Program-made: the position numbers and the translations under genes
Shown: piece after piece, positions 44,726 through 55,136 of the stretch
Layout: each line of letters starts with the position of its first letter
Position numbering within the stretch: position 1 is the first letter of the stretch
Assembly (NCBI RefSeq): GCF_003970675.1
Contig: NZ_CP034562.1
Location: 620,001 to 684,000, forward strand
DNA length: 64,000 nt
From: Flammeovirga pectinis
GTDB taxonomy: Bacteria; Bacteroidota; Bacteroidia; Cytophagales; Flammeovirgaceae
Direction: 5' to 3'
The notes under the pieces: model-generated
The model's database searches: none
Told to the model about the DNA's origin: nothing
The model's input: the letters and a program-made list of their open reading frames with translations, nothing else

Positions 44726-47068
44726 TTACTTGATTTCGATTATCACTTTATCAATTTTACCTGTAAACGTAGTTTCTTCAGGTCCATATCCAATACCTTC
44801 TGCTACTGGTGTTTGATTATCTAAACCAACATCAGCAGTTTCATCAGCAGAGAACATATTAGGTTGCGTTTTTTCTATTCTACCTTTTCCTTTAGATCCA
44901 TCAGAAACTTCGATAGTAGCGTCTCCGCCTTTACCGTTTCCTCCACCATCATAGTTAAAAGCAAAACTCACTTTATGTTTACCAGGAGCTAGTTTAGCAT
45001 CTGTAGTGATTACATATCTTTCTAGACCTAAGAAATTATAAGTAAACTCAGGTACATCATTTTTCATGTATAAACTCCATCCACCAAAACGGCCGCCTTG
45101 TGTTAAAATAACACCGTTAGCACCACCTTCTGGAACAAATATTTCTGCGTCGATTGTGAAAGAACGGTTCTTAATATTGATGAAAGTATTTTCCATCATT
45201 CCTTCCATACCTTCATAAAGTTTTAACGAAGTTCTTCCACCCATAATATCAGGACGGCCAGCAATTGCAGGGTTAGTTCTTTCTACAACACGATCGTCAA
45301 TAGGAAGTACATGGTATCTTTCTGCTTCAGCCATAAAAAGACCTTTCATTTCTTCTAATTTTTCTGGGTACTTGGCTGCTAAGTTTTTAGTTAAACTGAA
45401 ATCATCGCGAACGTTGTATAAATCCCATTTATCTTCTTCAAGAGGACTGAAGTCCGTCATTTCCCAAGGAGCTCTGTGGATAGTTCTTGCAAACCAACCA
45501 TTGTAATAAAGTGCACGGTTACCAAAGAGTTCGAAATATTGAATTACATGTCTTTCTGGAGCATTAGCATCATCAAAAGAATACACAAAACTTGTTCCTT
45601 CGATTGGCGTTTGAGGTACACCGTTTACAACCTTAGGTTCTGGTAATCCTGCTACTTCTAAAATAGTTGGAGCAATATCAATTGCATGTGTAAACTGACC
45701 TCTAATACCATCGCCTTGTTTAACTTGGTCTGGGTAATGAACAATCATACCAGTTCTTGTACCACCAAAGTCAGAAGCAATTTGTTTTGTCCAAGTAAAA
45801 GGAGCATCAAATGCTACAGCCCAACCTGCAGCCATATGAGGGAATGTATTTGGTAATCCCCAATCATCCATTAAAGGAATTAGGTCTTCAACTTTTTCTT
45901 CTACAAAGTTAAAGTAAGTCATTTCGTTGTACATACCTACCATGCCACCTTCAGCACTTGTACCGTTATCACCAGCAACAAATACAATAATAGTATTGTC
46001 TAGCTCTCCAATTTCATCAATGGCATCTACTAAACGACCGATTTCAAAATCTGTCATTTCTACAAAGCCAGAAAATACTTCAGCCTGACGAGCAAATAAC
46101 TTTCTCTCGTTGTCTGTTAATTTCTTCCAGTCTTTAATAGCTTCAGGTTTAGGACCTAAATTTGTGTTTTTAGGAATAATACCGTTCGCTTTCATTTTAG
46201 CTACAGTTTCTTCTCTAATAACATCCCATCCTTTATCAAATTGTCCTTTGTACTTATCAGACCATTCTTTAGAAACGTGGTGAGGAGCATGAACTGCACC
46301 TGTAGAAAAGTATACAAAGAAAGGCTTATCTGGCGTCATAGATTGTTGTGCCTTTACCCAGTTAATTGCCTGATTGGTCATATCTGTAGTAAAGTGATAA
46401 TTTTCTTCTTTAGGAGGGTTTACTTTTTTAACGCCATCAAAAATAAGAGGAGCCCATTGGTCCGTTTCTCCACCAATAAAGCCGTAGAATTTATCAAAAC
46501 CTTGGCGAGTAGGCCAACGGTCAAAAGGACCAGAAACACTAGTTTCCCAAGCAGCAGTTTCGTGCCACTTACCAAAAGCAGCAGTACTGTACCCATTTAA
46601 TCGCATTGTTTCTGCCAGCGGAGCAACACTAGCAGGCAATGAACCTGTATTGCCTGGGTAGGCCGTAGAAGTTTCCATAATAGAACCTGTATTACAAGTA
46701 TGATGATTTCTACCTGTTTTAATAGCCATTCTTGTTGGAGAACACAAAGACGTAGTATTGAAATTATTATATCTCAAACCACCATTTGATAACCTATCCA
46801 TTGTTGGTGTATTAATAGGACCTCCAAAAGCGGAAGTTGCTCCCATTCCTAAGTCATCTATTAAAACAATAACAACGTTTGGAGCTTCTTTTGGGGCTTT
46901 TACTTCAAAGCGTTTTGGTGGCTTTGTATTTCGAGCATCAAGTTCTGTATACGTTTTTGCTTCTGGTTCTACAATAGGTAAAATTTCTCGATTAATATTG
47001 TCTTGAGCATACGCTGATGAAAAGAGCGTTACTATTAGAGACAAAACCAGTAGTGATTTTTGTTTCAT
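44726..47068 (-). CDS. Secreted arylsulfatase (CSPTR motif, AtsA-like)
   Basis: A 780-residue secreted sulfatase. Signal peptide residues 1-21 (ending AYAQ). Metal-binding LIDDLG near 70-75 and the formylglycine site Cys109 in CSPTR (C-x-P-x-R), plus GKWHE, GAVHAPHHVSKEW and VAGDNGTSAEGG. A C-terminal LamG-like beta-sandwich (about 620-780: GGRFGGWSLYMKND, PGKHKVSF) is typical of long AtsA-like arylsulfatases of SulfAtlas family S1, distinct from the two CTAGR enzymes. It hydrolyses sulfate esters; the natural substrate is unknown. No maturation enzyme is encoded nearby. Confidence 0.93.
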   Translation of the reverse strand: MKQKSLLVLSLIVTLFSSAYAQDNINREILPIVEPEAKTYTELDARNTKPPKRFEVKAPKEAPNVVIVLIDDLGMGATSAFGGPINTPTMDRLSNGGLRYNNFNTTSLCSPTRMAIKTGRNHHTCNTGSIMETSTAYPGNTGSLPASVAPLAETMRLNGYSTAAFGKWHETAAWETSVSGPFDRWPTRQGFDKFYGFIGGETDQWAPLIFDGVKKVNPPKEENYHFTTDMTNQAINWVKAQQSMTPDKPFFVYFSTGAVHAPHHVSKEWSDKYKGQFDKGWDVIREETVAKMKANGIIPKNTNLGPKPEAIKDWKKLTDNERKLFARQAEVFSGFVEMTDFEIGRLVDAIDEIGELDNTIIVFVAGDNGTSAEGGMVGMYNEMTYFNFVEEKVEDLIPLMDDWGLPNTFPHMAAGWAVAFDAPFTWTKQIASDFGGTRTGMIVHYPDQVKQGDGIRGQFTHAIDIAPTILEVAGLPEPKVVNGVPQTPIEGTSFVYSFDDANAPERHVIQYFELFGNRALYYNGWFARTIHRAPWEMTDFSPLEEDKWDLYNVRDDFSLTKNLAAKYPEKLEEMKGLFMAEAERYHVLPIDDRVVERTNPAIAGRPDIMGGRTSLKLYEGMEGMMENTFINIKNRSFTIDAEIFVPEGGANGVILTQGGRFGGWSLYMKNDVPEFTYNFLGLERYVITTDAKLAPGKHKVSFAFNYDGGGNGKGGDATIEVSDGSKGKGRIEKTQPNMFSADETADVGLDNQTPVAEGIGYGPEETTFTGKIDKVIIEIK

Positions 47069-47484
47069 GTTTGAAGGTTTATTTTAAAATAGAATATGAA
47101 CAGCTCTTTGGCATAATGATAAATGAAAAAGATAAATAGAGTAACGTTATATTTTTCAATTCTAGTTCAATGTTTAATACAACACAAGTCTATTTTTAGG
47201 AAAAAGATTTTTCAAAATGCTATTGAGATTTACTCAATCGTTTACACAGTAATATTAAGGTTATAAAAGATTATTTTGTTGGAGTATTAAATGCCAGTAA
47301 GAGAAGTTTATTAACCTTACGTAAGGTCTTTATAAAGCAGGTGATTTACAAATATTTTGATTTCTTTTTGTGTGTAATTCTAATAAATTGATTTGTGTTA
47401 AGTGAAATTATTTTTATAACGAAAAAAGGTTCAAGCCTTGCCATTGCAAAAACTTAAACCTTTCTTATTGTAATAAAATATTTT
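47069..47484. other. Intergenic region between sulfatase start and CotH-like gene end
   Basis: 416 bp. The right part (47425-47463) holds the terminator of the CotH-like gene; the left part is the sulfatase promoter region. No gene or stable RNA recognised. Confidence 0.6.
47422..47463 (-). terminator. Terminator of the CotH-like gene
   Basis: 11-bp stem AAAGGTTTAAG/CTTGAACCTTT on the minus strand (one wobble pair), followed by a U run. 22 bp after the stop codon. Confidence 0.75.
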
Positions 47485-49011
47485 TTATAAAATCACCACT
47501 TTTTTACTTGGTATTTTAATCCAACTTTTTTGTTGATTTTCGAGTTCTATAGAAAGTACATACGTACCTTGGTGTACATTATCTATTCTAAGATCTAGTA
47601 CATTTCCTGCTTTTTTATTCCACCTTTTTATGGTTTGTCCATTAAGGTTAGTCAAAGAAATTAAGCATCTTTTATAAGGAACTTCGCTCAGTTCAATAAT
47701 CATATGATGACTTGCAGGGTTAGGATAAATTTTAATTTCAGAGTTTAAGTATTCATCTCCAAAATCAGTAATAATAATTTGTTCTTTAGCAGAACGAACT
47801 CTTGTATTAATGTATTCTTGAATGCCATAATCAACATGCCCTCCTATAGAAGTAATAAAAGATTCATCATAGTCTGTTACTGTCCATCCGTAGTTTTTAG
47901 TGTACCATGTATCTGCAGCAACGGCAGCTCTTAATAGATCATGTTGTACCTCAAAATAAGGATCCAAATCAGCACTATTAAAAGTAGAATCTATAAAATT
48001 ACTTAAGTAGCTATTGTATTGATTACTATATGTAGCATTGGCTAAAATCTTTTTTGATAATGGTCTTGCTTCATCTTCTTTAGGCCAATTATTAATATCT
48101 CTATTGCCCCAATCTTTATCCACCCAATCAATGCCGTATGTATTGTCTAAGTCATAAGGGATGTAGGTCCAAAGATTAGTAGTTTCATTCCAATAAACAT
48201 AGAAGTTATTCTTGTTGTAAGAGTTGTTATCCCAATGACCGGATAGTTGTTCTATGGCTAATGTTTTGATGAATTTATCGACATCAAAATTTCTATCTAG
48301 ATATTCACTTAGAGCGTTATCATTTAAGATATTTAAGCTATCAAGAAAGCTAGCCAATTCATCTCTGTCATCTTCGTCTCCTTCCTCTAATTCATAAATA
48401 TCATCATTCATGTAGAGGTTAGGGTCGTTTACCATGTCGGCACCAAAACTGGCTTTGTACAATTTACCGCTATCATCATCAAAGCGATTGGCTAGAAATA
48501 AATCATCAATTTGTTCTGTGTTGAGATATAGACCATAATAATCTCCATTAATATAAAGCCGAACGTGACTAGACCTTGCGGCAGGAATATCCTCATCTCT
48601 AAAAAACATCAATAAAGATTTTTCTCTTGATAGAGTAGGGTCATTATGTTCAGCACGAAGATTGAATTTTTTCTGTTCATGGAAAGTTCTTCCTTTCTCA
48701 AATTTATTAAATGAGATTTTAAAAGACTTTTTTGGAGCATAGCGAGATGTATTACCTCTTAAACGGATACCTACATTGTGTAAAGAATCTGAAAGCATTG
48801 AGTTTTCAAATTCAAAAACACATTCTTTGTACTCTCTATTTTCTTCGTTACCAGGTGCTAGCAAAAAATCCAAATCACTTTGGTTCATTGTGATATCGAC
48901 TCGATTTATTTCATCTTCTGGAAACAATATGCCATTCTCTGGGTTAAGATTTTGGGCAAGTGTTATAAAATATGAAATAAAAAGAAAAATTGTCAGTAAA
49001 ATTCTTTTCAT
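47485..49011 (-). CDS. CotH kinase-like secreted protein with T9SS tail
   Basis: A 508-residue protein. I start it at 49011 because MKRILLTIFLFISYFITLAQ is a signal peptide; an in-frame ATG at 49209 would add 66 residues without signal character and run into the divergent gcvP gene. The CotH-like kinase fold is shown by RLRGNTSRYAPKKSFKISFNKF, YGLYLNTEQID, NNFYVYWN and YIPYDLDNTYGIDW, with an Asp-x-Asp-Asn metal site. A C-terminal T9SS type A domain (IYPNPASHHMIIEL...) occupies about 430-508. Spore-coat CotH phosphorylates secreted proteins; homologues here may modify surface proteins, which is inference. Confidence 0.88.
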   Translation of the reverse strand: MKRILLTIFLFISYFITLAQNLNPENGILFPEDEINRVDITMNQSDLDFLLAPGNEENREYKECVFEFENSMLSDSLHNVGIRLRGNTSRYAPKKSFKISFNKFEKGRTFHEQKKFNLRAEHNDPTLSREKSLLMFFRDEDIPAARSSHVRLYINGDYYGLYLNTEQIDDLFLANRFDDDSGKLYKASFGADMVNDPNLYMNDDIYELEEGDEDDRDELASFLDSLNILNDNALSEYLDRNFDVDKFIKTLAIEQLSGHWDNNSYNKNNFYVYWNETTNLWTYIPYDLDNTYGIDWVDKDWGNRDINNWPKEDEARPLSKKILANATYSNQYNSYLSNFIDSTFNSADLDPYFEVQHDLLRAAVAADTWYTKNYGWTVTDYDESFITSIGGHVDYGIQEYINTRVRSAKEQIIITDFGDEYLNSEIKIYPNPASHHMIIELSEVPYKRCLISLTNLNGQTIKRWNKKAGNVLDLRIDNVHQGTYVLSIELENQQKSWIKIPSKKVVIL

Positions 49012-49047
49012 CAGTAGCTGTAAGTTTATTTCGTAACTAAAGTTAAC

Positions 49048-49055
49048 TATATTTG
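49048..49055 (+). promoter_or_regulatory. Candidate Bacteroidota -7 box for gcvP
   Basis: TATATTTG fits the TAnnTTTG -7 consensus, 96 bp before the gcvP ATG. No clear TTG at -33, so tentative. Confidence 0.35.
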
Positions 49056-49150
49056 CCGTGTTATTGACAGGGAAGCTGCGGGGACAATTTACCACATCTT
49101 CTTTTAACCTGCAATACAGTATGTTAAATACCACAACACAACCGTAGTCG

Positions 49151-52051
49151 ATGAAGATTGATTTAAACAACTTCGAGAGATTTGAGGCAAGGCACAATGC
49201 GCCCAACAATACTCAAATTGAAGAAATGCTAACTGCTTTAGGAGTCGCAGATATTGATGAGTTAATAGCTCAAACTGTTCCTGAAAAAATTCGTCTAAAA
49301 AAGGGATTAAACCTTCCTGAACCATTAACTGAATACCAATTTTTGCGTCAGTTTAGAACTGTTGCAGAAAAGAACAAAATCTACCGTTCTTACATTGGTA
49401 TGGGGTATTACAACACAATTACACCCCCAGTAATTTTAAGAAACATCTTAGAAAATCCAGGTTGGTACACGGCATATACACCGTACCAAGCAGAGATTGC
49501 ACAAGGGCGTTTAGAAATGCTTTTGAACTTCCAAACAATGGTAACAGACCTTACAGGTATGGAACTAGCAAATGCTTCTTTATTAGATGAAGCAACTGCG
49601 GCAGGTGAGGTAGTTCATATGTTTCATGGAGCTAGAAAAGGTGCTAAAAAGAAAGTTGCAAATAAATTCTTTGCAGCAGATTCTGTGCACCCTCAGACAC
49701 TAGATTTAATAAAAACACGCTGTACGCCAATTGGTGTTGAGCTTGTTATTGGTGATGTTTCACAGTTAGACCTTACAGACGAGACACTTTTTGGTGTTCT
49801 TGTACAATACCCAGATACAAACGGTGCAATTTCAGACTATACTGATTTTATTGCTACTGCTCACGAAAATGGTGTATTAGTAGGTATGGCTTCAGACCTT
49901 TTAGCATTAACAATGTTGAAAGAGCCAGGAGAAATGGATGCTGATGCAGTGGTAGGTTCTGCACAACGTTTTGGTGTTCCTATGGGTTATGGTGGACCTC
50001 ATGCAGGTTTCCTTGCTACAAGAGATGCATACAAACGTCAAATTCCAGGTCGTATTATCGGAGTATCGAAAGATAGAGACGGTAATGAGGCATACAGAAT
50101 GGCATTGCAGACTCGTGAACAACATATTAAGCGTGAACGTGCAACTTCTAATATTTGTACAGCACAAGTATTATTGGGCGTTATGGCTTCTGCTTATGCA
50201 GTGTATCACGGTCCAGAAGGATTGAAAACAATTGCACGCCGTACACACGGAATGGCCAATTTATTGGTTACTTCAGTTGAACAATTAGGTTTAGAAATAG
50301 TAAATAAAGACTACTTCGATACCGTAAAAATAAAAACAACACCTCTTCAGGCAAAAGCAATTAAGTTACTTGCAGAAGAGCGTTTAGCAAACTTCCGTTA
50401 TTTTGAGGATGGGTGTATTGGTTTATCTATGAACCAAACTACAGACGTTTCTCATATTGCTGATTTAGTAGATATCTTCCAAGATGCACTAGGTCTTAAT
50501 TTAGCAATTGACGTAGAAGCTCTTGCACAAGATATTGCTGTTTCTGTTCCTTCATCGTTACAAAGAACTACTGAGTTTTTAACACACCCAGTATTCAGTC
50601 AGTACCATGCAGAACATGAAATGTTGCGTTACTTAAAACGTCTTGAGAACAAAGATTTATCATTGGTTCATTCAATGATTTCTTTAGGATCTTGTACAAT
50701 GAAGTTGAATGCAACAGCAGAAATGATTCCTGTAACGTGGCCAGAATTTGGACAAATGCACCCATTTGCACCAAAGGAACAAGCACAAGGATATCAAGAA
50801 ATATTTAAAGATCTAGAGGCATGGTTATGTGAAATCACAGGTTTTGACGCAATGTCATTACAACCAAACTCTGGAGCAAATGGTGAATATGCAGGTCTAT
50901 TAACGATCCGTGCTTATCACGAAGCAAATGGTCAAGGTCATCGTCATATCTCTTTAATTCCATCTTCAGCACACGGTACTAACCCAGCATCTGCAGTAAT
51001 GGCAGGAATGAAAGTGGTTATTGTTAAGTGTGATGATATGGGTAATATTGATGTTGCTGACCTTAAGGCTAAAGCAGAACAATATTCTAATGACTTATCT
51101 TCGTTAATGGTAACTTACCCATCTACACATGGTGTATTTGAAGAGTCTATTATTGAGATTTGTCAAATTATCCACGATAACGGTGGACGTGTTTATATGG
51201 ATGGTGCAAACATGAATGCTCAGGTAGGATTAACATCTCCTGCTACAATTGGTGCAGACGTTTGTCACTTGAATTTACACAAAACTTTCTGTATCCCTCA
51301 CGGTGGTGGAGGTCCTGGTGTTGGTCCTATTGGCGTAGTAGCTGATTTAGCTCCTTATTTACCAGGTCATTCAGTTATAGATAACAACGTAGGTGCTAAG
51401 GCATCTTCTGCTGTATCTGCTGCTCCTTGGGGTTCTGCAAGTATTTTACCTATCTCTTATGCATACATTGCTATGATGGGTGGTGAAGGTTTAACGAATG
51501 CTACTAAAACAGCAATCTTAAATGCCAACTACATGCAATACAGGTTAAAAGAACATTATCCAGTACTTTATGTGGGTACGAATGGACGTAATGCACACGA
51601 AATGATTGTGGATTGTCGTCAGTTTAAACCTGCAGGAATTGAGGTAGAAGATATTGCAAAACGTTTGATGGACTACGGTTATCATGCACCAACAGTATCA
51701 TTCCCAGTACCAGGTACATTAATGATTGAGCCTACAGAGTCTGAATCTAAAGCAGAGCTAGATCAATTCTGTGATGCAATGATTGAGATCCGTAAGGAAG
51801 TTCAAGAAGTAATTGACGGTAAGGCTGATGCTGTGAACAATGTGTTGAAAAATGCTCCTCACACGCAAGGCATGACAATTACAGAAGAATGGGATTTACC
51901 ATATTCTAGACAAAAAGCAGTATACCCACTTCCTTATGTACAAGCAAATAAGTTTTGGCCAACAGTACGTAGAATAGACAGTGCTTTTGGTGATAGAAAT
52001 CTTATCTGTTCTTGTATTCCTGTAAGTGATTACGAAGAAGTAGAAGCTTAA
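49151..52051 (+). CDS. gcvP: Glycine dehydrogenase (decarboxylating), P-protein
   Basis: Full-length 966-residue P-protein of the glycine cleavage system, which decarboxylates glycine and transfers the aminomethyl group to the lipoyl arm of H-protein. N-terminal half begins [12 protein letters not shown] and [10 protein letters not shown]; the C-terminal half has the pyridoxal-phosphate lysine Lys711 in [17 protein letters not shown]. The two homologous halves (about 1-450 and 460-966) are both complete. Codon use is richer in optimal-looking codons than in neighbours, as expected for a well-expressed housekeeping gene. The gcvT and gcvH genes are not adjacent. A strong terminator follows. 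Confidence 0.98.
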   Translation: MKIDLNNFERFEARHNAPNNTQIEEMLTALGVADIDELIAQTVPEKIRLKKGLNLPEPLTEYQFLRQFRTVAEKNKIYRSYIGMGYYNTITPPVILRNILENPGWYTAYTPYQAEIAQGRLEMLLNFQTMVTDLTGMELANASLLDEATAAGEVVHMFHGARKGAKKKVANKFFAADSVHPQTLDLIKTRCTPIGVELVIGDVSQLDLTDETLFGVLVQYPDTNGAISDYTDFIATAHENGVLVGMASDLLALTMLKEPGEMDADAVVGSAQRFGVPMGYGGPHAGFLATRDAYKRQIPGRIIGVSKDRDGNEAYRMALQTREQHIKRERATSNICTAQVLLGVMASAYAVYHGPEGLKTIARRTHGMANLLVTSVEQLGLEIVNKDYFDTVKIKTTPLQAKAIKLLAEERLANFRYFEDGCIGLSMNQTTDVSHIADLVDIFQDALGLNLAIDVEALAQDIAVSVPSSLQRTTEFLTHPVFSQYHAEHEMLRYLKRLENKDLSLVHSMISLGSCTMKLNATAEMIPVTWPEFGQMHPFAPKEQAQGYQEIFKDLEAWLCEITGFDAMSLQPNSGANGEYAGLLTIRAYHEANGQGHRHISLIPSSAHGTNPASAVMAGMKVVIVKCDDMGNIDVADLKAKAEQYSNDLSSLMVTYPSTHGVFEESIIEICQIIHDNGGRVYMDGANMNAQVGLTSPATIGADVCHLNLHKTFCIPHGGGGPGVGPIGVVADLAPYLPGHSVIDNNVGAKASSAVSAAPWGSASILPISYAYIAMMGGEGLTNATKTAILNANYMQYRLKEHYPVLYVGTNGRNAHEMIVDCRQFKPAGIEVEDIAKRLMDYGYHAPTVSFPVPGTLMIEPTESESKAELDQFCDAMIEIRKEVQEVIDGKADAVNNVLKNAPHTQGMTITEEWDLPYSRQKAVYPLPYVQANKFWPTVRRIDSAFGDRNLICSCIPVSDYEEVEA

Positions 52052-52084
52052 ATATACTTTTATTTAAGTACCTTTTAGACATAT

Positions 52085-52127
52085 AAAAACCTCCCTCACT
52101 TCTGGTTAAAGTAAGGGAGGTTTTTTT
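52085..52127. terminator. Bidirectional terminator between gcvP and phosphoesterase
   Basis: 17-bp stem AAAAACCTCCCT...AGGGAGGTTTTT with one mismatch and a T run. It lies 34 bp after gcvP and 13 bp from the convergent gene. Confidence 0.9.
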
Positions 52128-52139
52128 ATTCTTATCGTT

Positions 52140-52913
52140 TCAAGAAATAGCTTTTTTGTCTAAATTATGCTGTCTATATACTTTTAAAGTATCTAAATCC
52201 AAACACAATAACTCTCCCAAACCTTCTATAGTATTAAATACAGCTCCAGCATCTAAACATATTCGTTGCTCTTCCTTTATCATTTTTAGTATATCTTGAA
52301 TAGGAGTAGGTGTATGCCCGTGTATTAACTTTTTATCTTTTAAGGTATCTAAATTCTTTGGAAAATTTCTTACCCATAACATTTCATCAAAATCTTTTAA
52401 AGGATCTTTTGCCTTGAAATTAAACCCTGCATGCACTAAAAAGTAATCCTCTAATTCATAATAATAAGGTAGTTGAAATAAAAAATTCTCATATTCATCA
52501 AGTAGTCTATATTCATCTTTTAAAAGTGGTTCAAGGTTATTACCAGCGTGATAACTAAGTATTTTATCTTTAATCTCAATTGTTTCAATAAGTTCATCTT
52601 CATGGTTTCCTCTTAAAGGATAAATAGTATAACCATTATTAATTAGGCTAATTATACTATCTAATACACCTTTACTATCTACTCCTTTATCAATGTAATC
52701 TCCTAAAAAAAAGAGGTAATCCGTTTTCTTTAAATCGATTTGATTCAGCAAGCCTTGTAATGTTTTTGGACAACCATGAATATCAGGAATTACCAATCTT
52801 CTTGTTGCAGAAGAAGTTGATAATTTAACTGCCCTAGGATCGCTACTTACCTGTTTTGTCTGTTGAGTTGTAGAAAATAGCTTTTTAATAAAACTGATAA
52901 TCATATTTAGCAT
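52140..52913 (-). CDS. Metallophosphoesterase (PP2A-like serine/threonine phosphatase type)
   Basis: A 257-residue calcineurin-like phosphoesterase. Metal-binding motifs in order: DIHG (Asp44, His46), GDYIDKG (Asp72, Asp75), GNHE (Asn103, His104), a later VHAGF and HGHTPT. The layout resembles bacterial PrpA/PrpB-type protein phosphatases. Residues 1-40 precede the domain and include a weakly hydrophobic N-terminus; not a clear signal peptide. Substrate unknown. Confidence 0.92.
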   Translation of the reverse strand: MLNMIISFIKKLFSTTQQTKQVSSDPRAVKLSTSSATRRLVIPDIHGCPKTLQGLLNQIDLKKTDYLFFLGDYIDKGVDSKGVLDSIISLINNGYTIYPLRGNHEDELIETIEIKDKILSYHAGNNLEPLLKDEYRLLDEYENFLFQLPYYYELEDYFLVHAGFNFKAKDPLKDFDEMLWVRNFPKNLDTLKDKKLIHGHTPTPIQDILKMIKEEQRICLDAGAVFNTIEGLGELLCLDLDTLKVYRQHNLDKKAIS

Positions 52914-53041
52914 CTTCTATTTTATAAAATTCTTCTGCATAAAAATAATTTAGTGATAATTAATTGTTTTTTTAAGCAAAGAAAGCAACACTCATTTAAC
53001 AGAATGTTGCTCATTTATATTACTAGATATTTATTTTTTAC

Positions 53042-53824
53042 TTAAATAGATTGAAGCTGTAAACTATTTATTGATTCTTCAATTCCATTCCAAAGTTCAA
53101 TTCTATGTTTTAATGCCTCTTTGGCAACTTCTAATGTTTCTGCCCATTTGTTAGAATCATTACCACATAGTTCTGAAATCATTTTTAAAGATAGCGGGCC
53201 ATGTTCATCACCATCTAATTCAATATGTCTCTCTAAATAATACTTTAGCTTATTGTACCTTATGTTTTTAGCATCAGCATTTTTAAGTATTTCAATAAAC
53301 ATATCAGGAATTACATCTTCTCTACCAAAAGTAAAAGCAGCTGCAATTAGATGTGTTTTTTTAGTAGCAATTACTTTAAAAGTAAAGTTTACAAAGTCTT
53401 TAACAGTTGTATTTAATGAAGTGGAATTTAAAGCATTCTCGACTTCTTCACCAGATTGAATTTTAAGAATAAAAGATTGAATTGAAATTGTAGATGCACC
53501 AACTTGTTTCATAGCATCTAAATACATTTCGAAATGGCTTTTAGGCTCACCAATTTCGTTAATATCACTTTCTTCCCCATGTACAATCTCATTGATAAAC
53601 CTTGCTAAAATAGGATGTTCAGCAGGTACCCACGGAATAGTTGTACAAGTTAAATCTATTTGCAATGCTTTTAAAAGTGACATGAAATCCCATACTGCAA
53701 ATACATGGTTTTCCATAAATACTTTTACATCATCAATACATCTTAGTTTCTGATATAATTGATGTTCTTGAAGTTGTTTTCTTAGTGGGGATATTTGGTC
53801 CTCAATAGAGTTAATATTATACAT
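53042..53824 (-). CDS. DUF3050 (heme-oxygenase-like fold) protein
   Basis: A 260-residue cytoplasmic helical protein with the DUF3050 signature: [25 protein letters not shown] split across residues 23-47, [23 protein letters not shown] and [16 protein letters not shown]. Histidines and glutamates are arranged as in the heme-oxygenase-like diiron superfamily. Biochemical function is not established. Single gene; 163 bp of unremarkable spacer follows upstream of the DUF1059 gene. Confidence 0.88.
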   Translation of the reverse strand: MYNINSIEDQISPLRKQLQEHQLYQKLRCIDDVKVFMENHVFAVWDFMSLLKALQIDLTCTTIPWVPAEHPILARFINEIVHGEESDINEIGEPKSHFEMYLDAMKQVGASTISIQSFILKIQSGEEVENALNSTSLNTTVKDFVNFTFKVIATKKTHLIAAAFTFGREDVIPDMFIEILKNADAKNIRYNKLKYYLERHIELDGDEHGPLSLKMISELCGNDSNKWAETLEVAKEALKHRIELWNGIEESINSLQLQSI

Positions 53825-53987
53825 CTGAGTGAAATAAGTGAGTTTTAATAATTACTATCTTTAACAAGAAAGATTACGTTTTTGTTTGTCCTTTTAGGTA
53901 AGGCAAAGTTACTAAACTCCTATTAATGACTCTCTGTCGTTTACTATTATTTTGTACTATCTACTACCAAAGTACATTATTTTTAAA

Positions 53988-54224
53988 TTATAGGTTGGGT
54001 AGTGCATTAAATTCCTCTTTTCTGGCCGTAAACCATTCTTTCATTTTCTCTGGAGAAGCCATTAATACTTGAATTTTTTCCATGGCTATTAAATGAGCTT
54101 TGTCTTTTTGTTGATACATTTCCATACCGTGTTGTTTACTTAAATCAGCCATTTCTTCGAAAGTTTCAGCAGTAAAGACTTTGTTGCAAGCTCCACCCAA
54201 TTGTTTACAAGTCATTGATTTCAT
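53988..54224 (-). CDS. DUF1059-like small protein
   Basis: A 78-residue cytoplasmic protein. The start is placed at MKSMTCKQLGGAC (54224) because this is the conserved N-terminus of DUF1059-type proteins; a more upstream ATG would add 16 residues not seen in the family. Two cysteines (C6, C13), then FTAETFEEMADLSKQHGMEM. Function unknown; the cysteines may bind metal. Confidence 0.85.
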   Translation of the reverse strand: MKSMTCKQLGGACNKVFTAETFEEMADLSKQHGMEMYQQKDKAHLIAMEKIQVLMASPEKMKEWFTARKEEFNALPNL

Positions 54225-54333
54225 AGTATACTTTTTATGTTTTGGTTTACTAAATATAAAAACCAAAAGCATGTAAATGCTATTATAAAATTATGCTAAG
54301 GTTTATGGAGTAATTTTTCTGAGGATAACTAGA

Positions 54334-55041
54334 TTAAACAGTATAATTATTTCTTATCTTATTAACAGTGATATTTAAAGAATGGCGAATAAAATTTCTA
54401 TAGAAAAATCGTTTCATAGGCCCCATTTTTTGCCGATGTTGTTTATAGAAATCATCTGGAGAATTAAACAAACCAAAGTCATTATTTATACCTAAATTTT
54501 GGATGTAAGTGTTATTTAAATACCAATCTACAGCAGGGTTATTAAGGTCTTCTGTAAATACTCCAAAACCACAAAAGCTAGTTGTACAGTCTTTGTTTTT
54601 TTTCTTAAGTTGTTGAAGATATTGTTTATCTAAGATTACACCTTCTAGAAAATACCAAGTATTATTTACATATACTTCTACCCAACTATGGAGAATATTT
54701 TTAGGAGATAAGGTATACCATAAGCCAGAAATAGCCCCTTTTTGTAAAGTTTTATCAATTGTGAAGCCATGTATTCTATTTGGAATATTTACTCCTCTTA
54801 AAAGAGCCATTAATAGTGTGGCTTTAGTGTTACATTGCCCAATTCCGTCGGTAAGAATTGTTGTAGCAGTGAGCTGATCGGAACTATTATACCCAAATTT
54901 AATTTCATCCCTTACAAAATTGTAAATCGACTGTACTCTTTCAATATCAGATAGTTGAATCCATTTCTTATTTTTAATAAGTCGCTGAATTATGGCGTGA
55001 TTGAAATTTAATAATTGAGTTTCCTTTAAGTATTGTTTCAT
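54334..55041 (-). CDS. Transglutaminase-like cysteine protease-fold protein
   Basis: A 235-residue protein without signal peptide. The transglutaminase-like core has Cys70 in GIGQCNTKATLL, His118 in HSWVEVYV, and an acidic residue downstream in FLEGVILD, forming the expected catalytic triad order. Related bacterial proteins are usually peptidases rather than cross-linking enzymes. Substrate unknown. It lies just downstream of an AraC-family regulator in the same direction, 95 bp apart. Confidence 0.88.
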   Translation of the reverse strand: MKQYLKETQLLNFNHAIIQRLIKNKKWIQLSDIERVQSIYNFVRDEIKFGYNSSDQLTATTILTDGIGQCNTKATLLMALLRGVNIPNRIHGFTIDKTLQKGAISGLWYTLSPKNILHSWVEVYVNNTWYFLEGVILDKQYLQQLKKKNKDCTTSFCGFGVFTEDLNNPAVDWYLNNTYIQNLGINNDFGLFNSPDDFYKQHRQKMGPMKRFFYRNFIRHSLNITVNKIRNNYTV

Positions 55042-55136
55042 ATTTTCACTTATTTAAATGATGAAACAAAGATGATAGGTTACTTCTTCTTAAAATTGAA
55101 TAAACTGGCTAAGTTATAGCCTTCTCCAAAGGCTAT

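Noticed and set aside
46241-46600. 119-codon plus-strand frame inside the CSPTR sulfatase gene
   Set aside because: Complementary to strongly conserved sulfatase coding sequence and lacking any family motif.
49012-49150. Glycine riboswitch upstream of gcvP
   Set aside because: The leader is only about 140 bp and lacks recognisable paired glycine-aptamer cores; I saw no GGAGAG-type conserved block.
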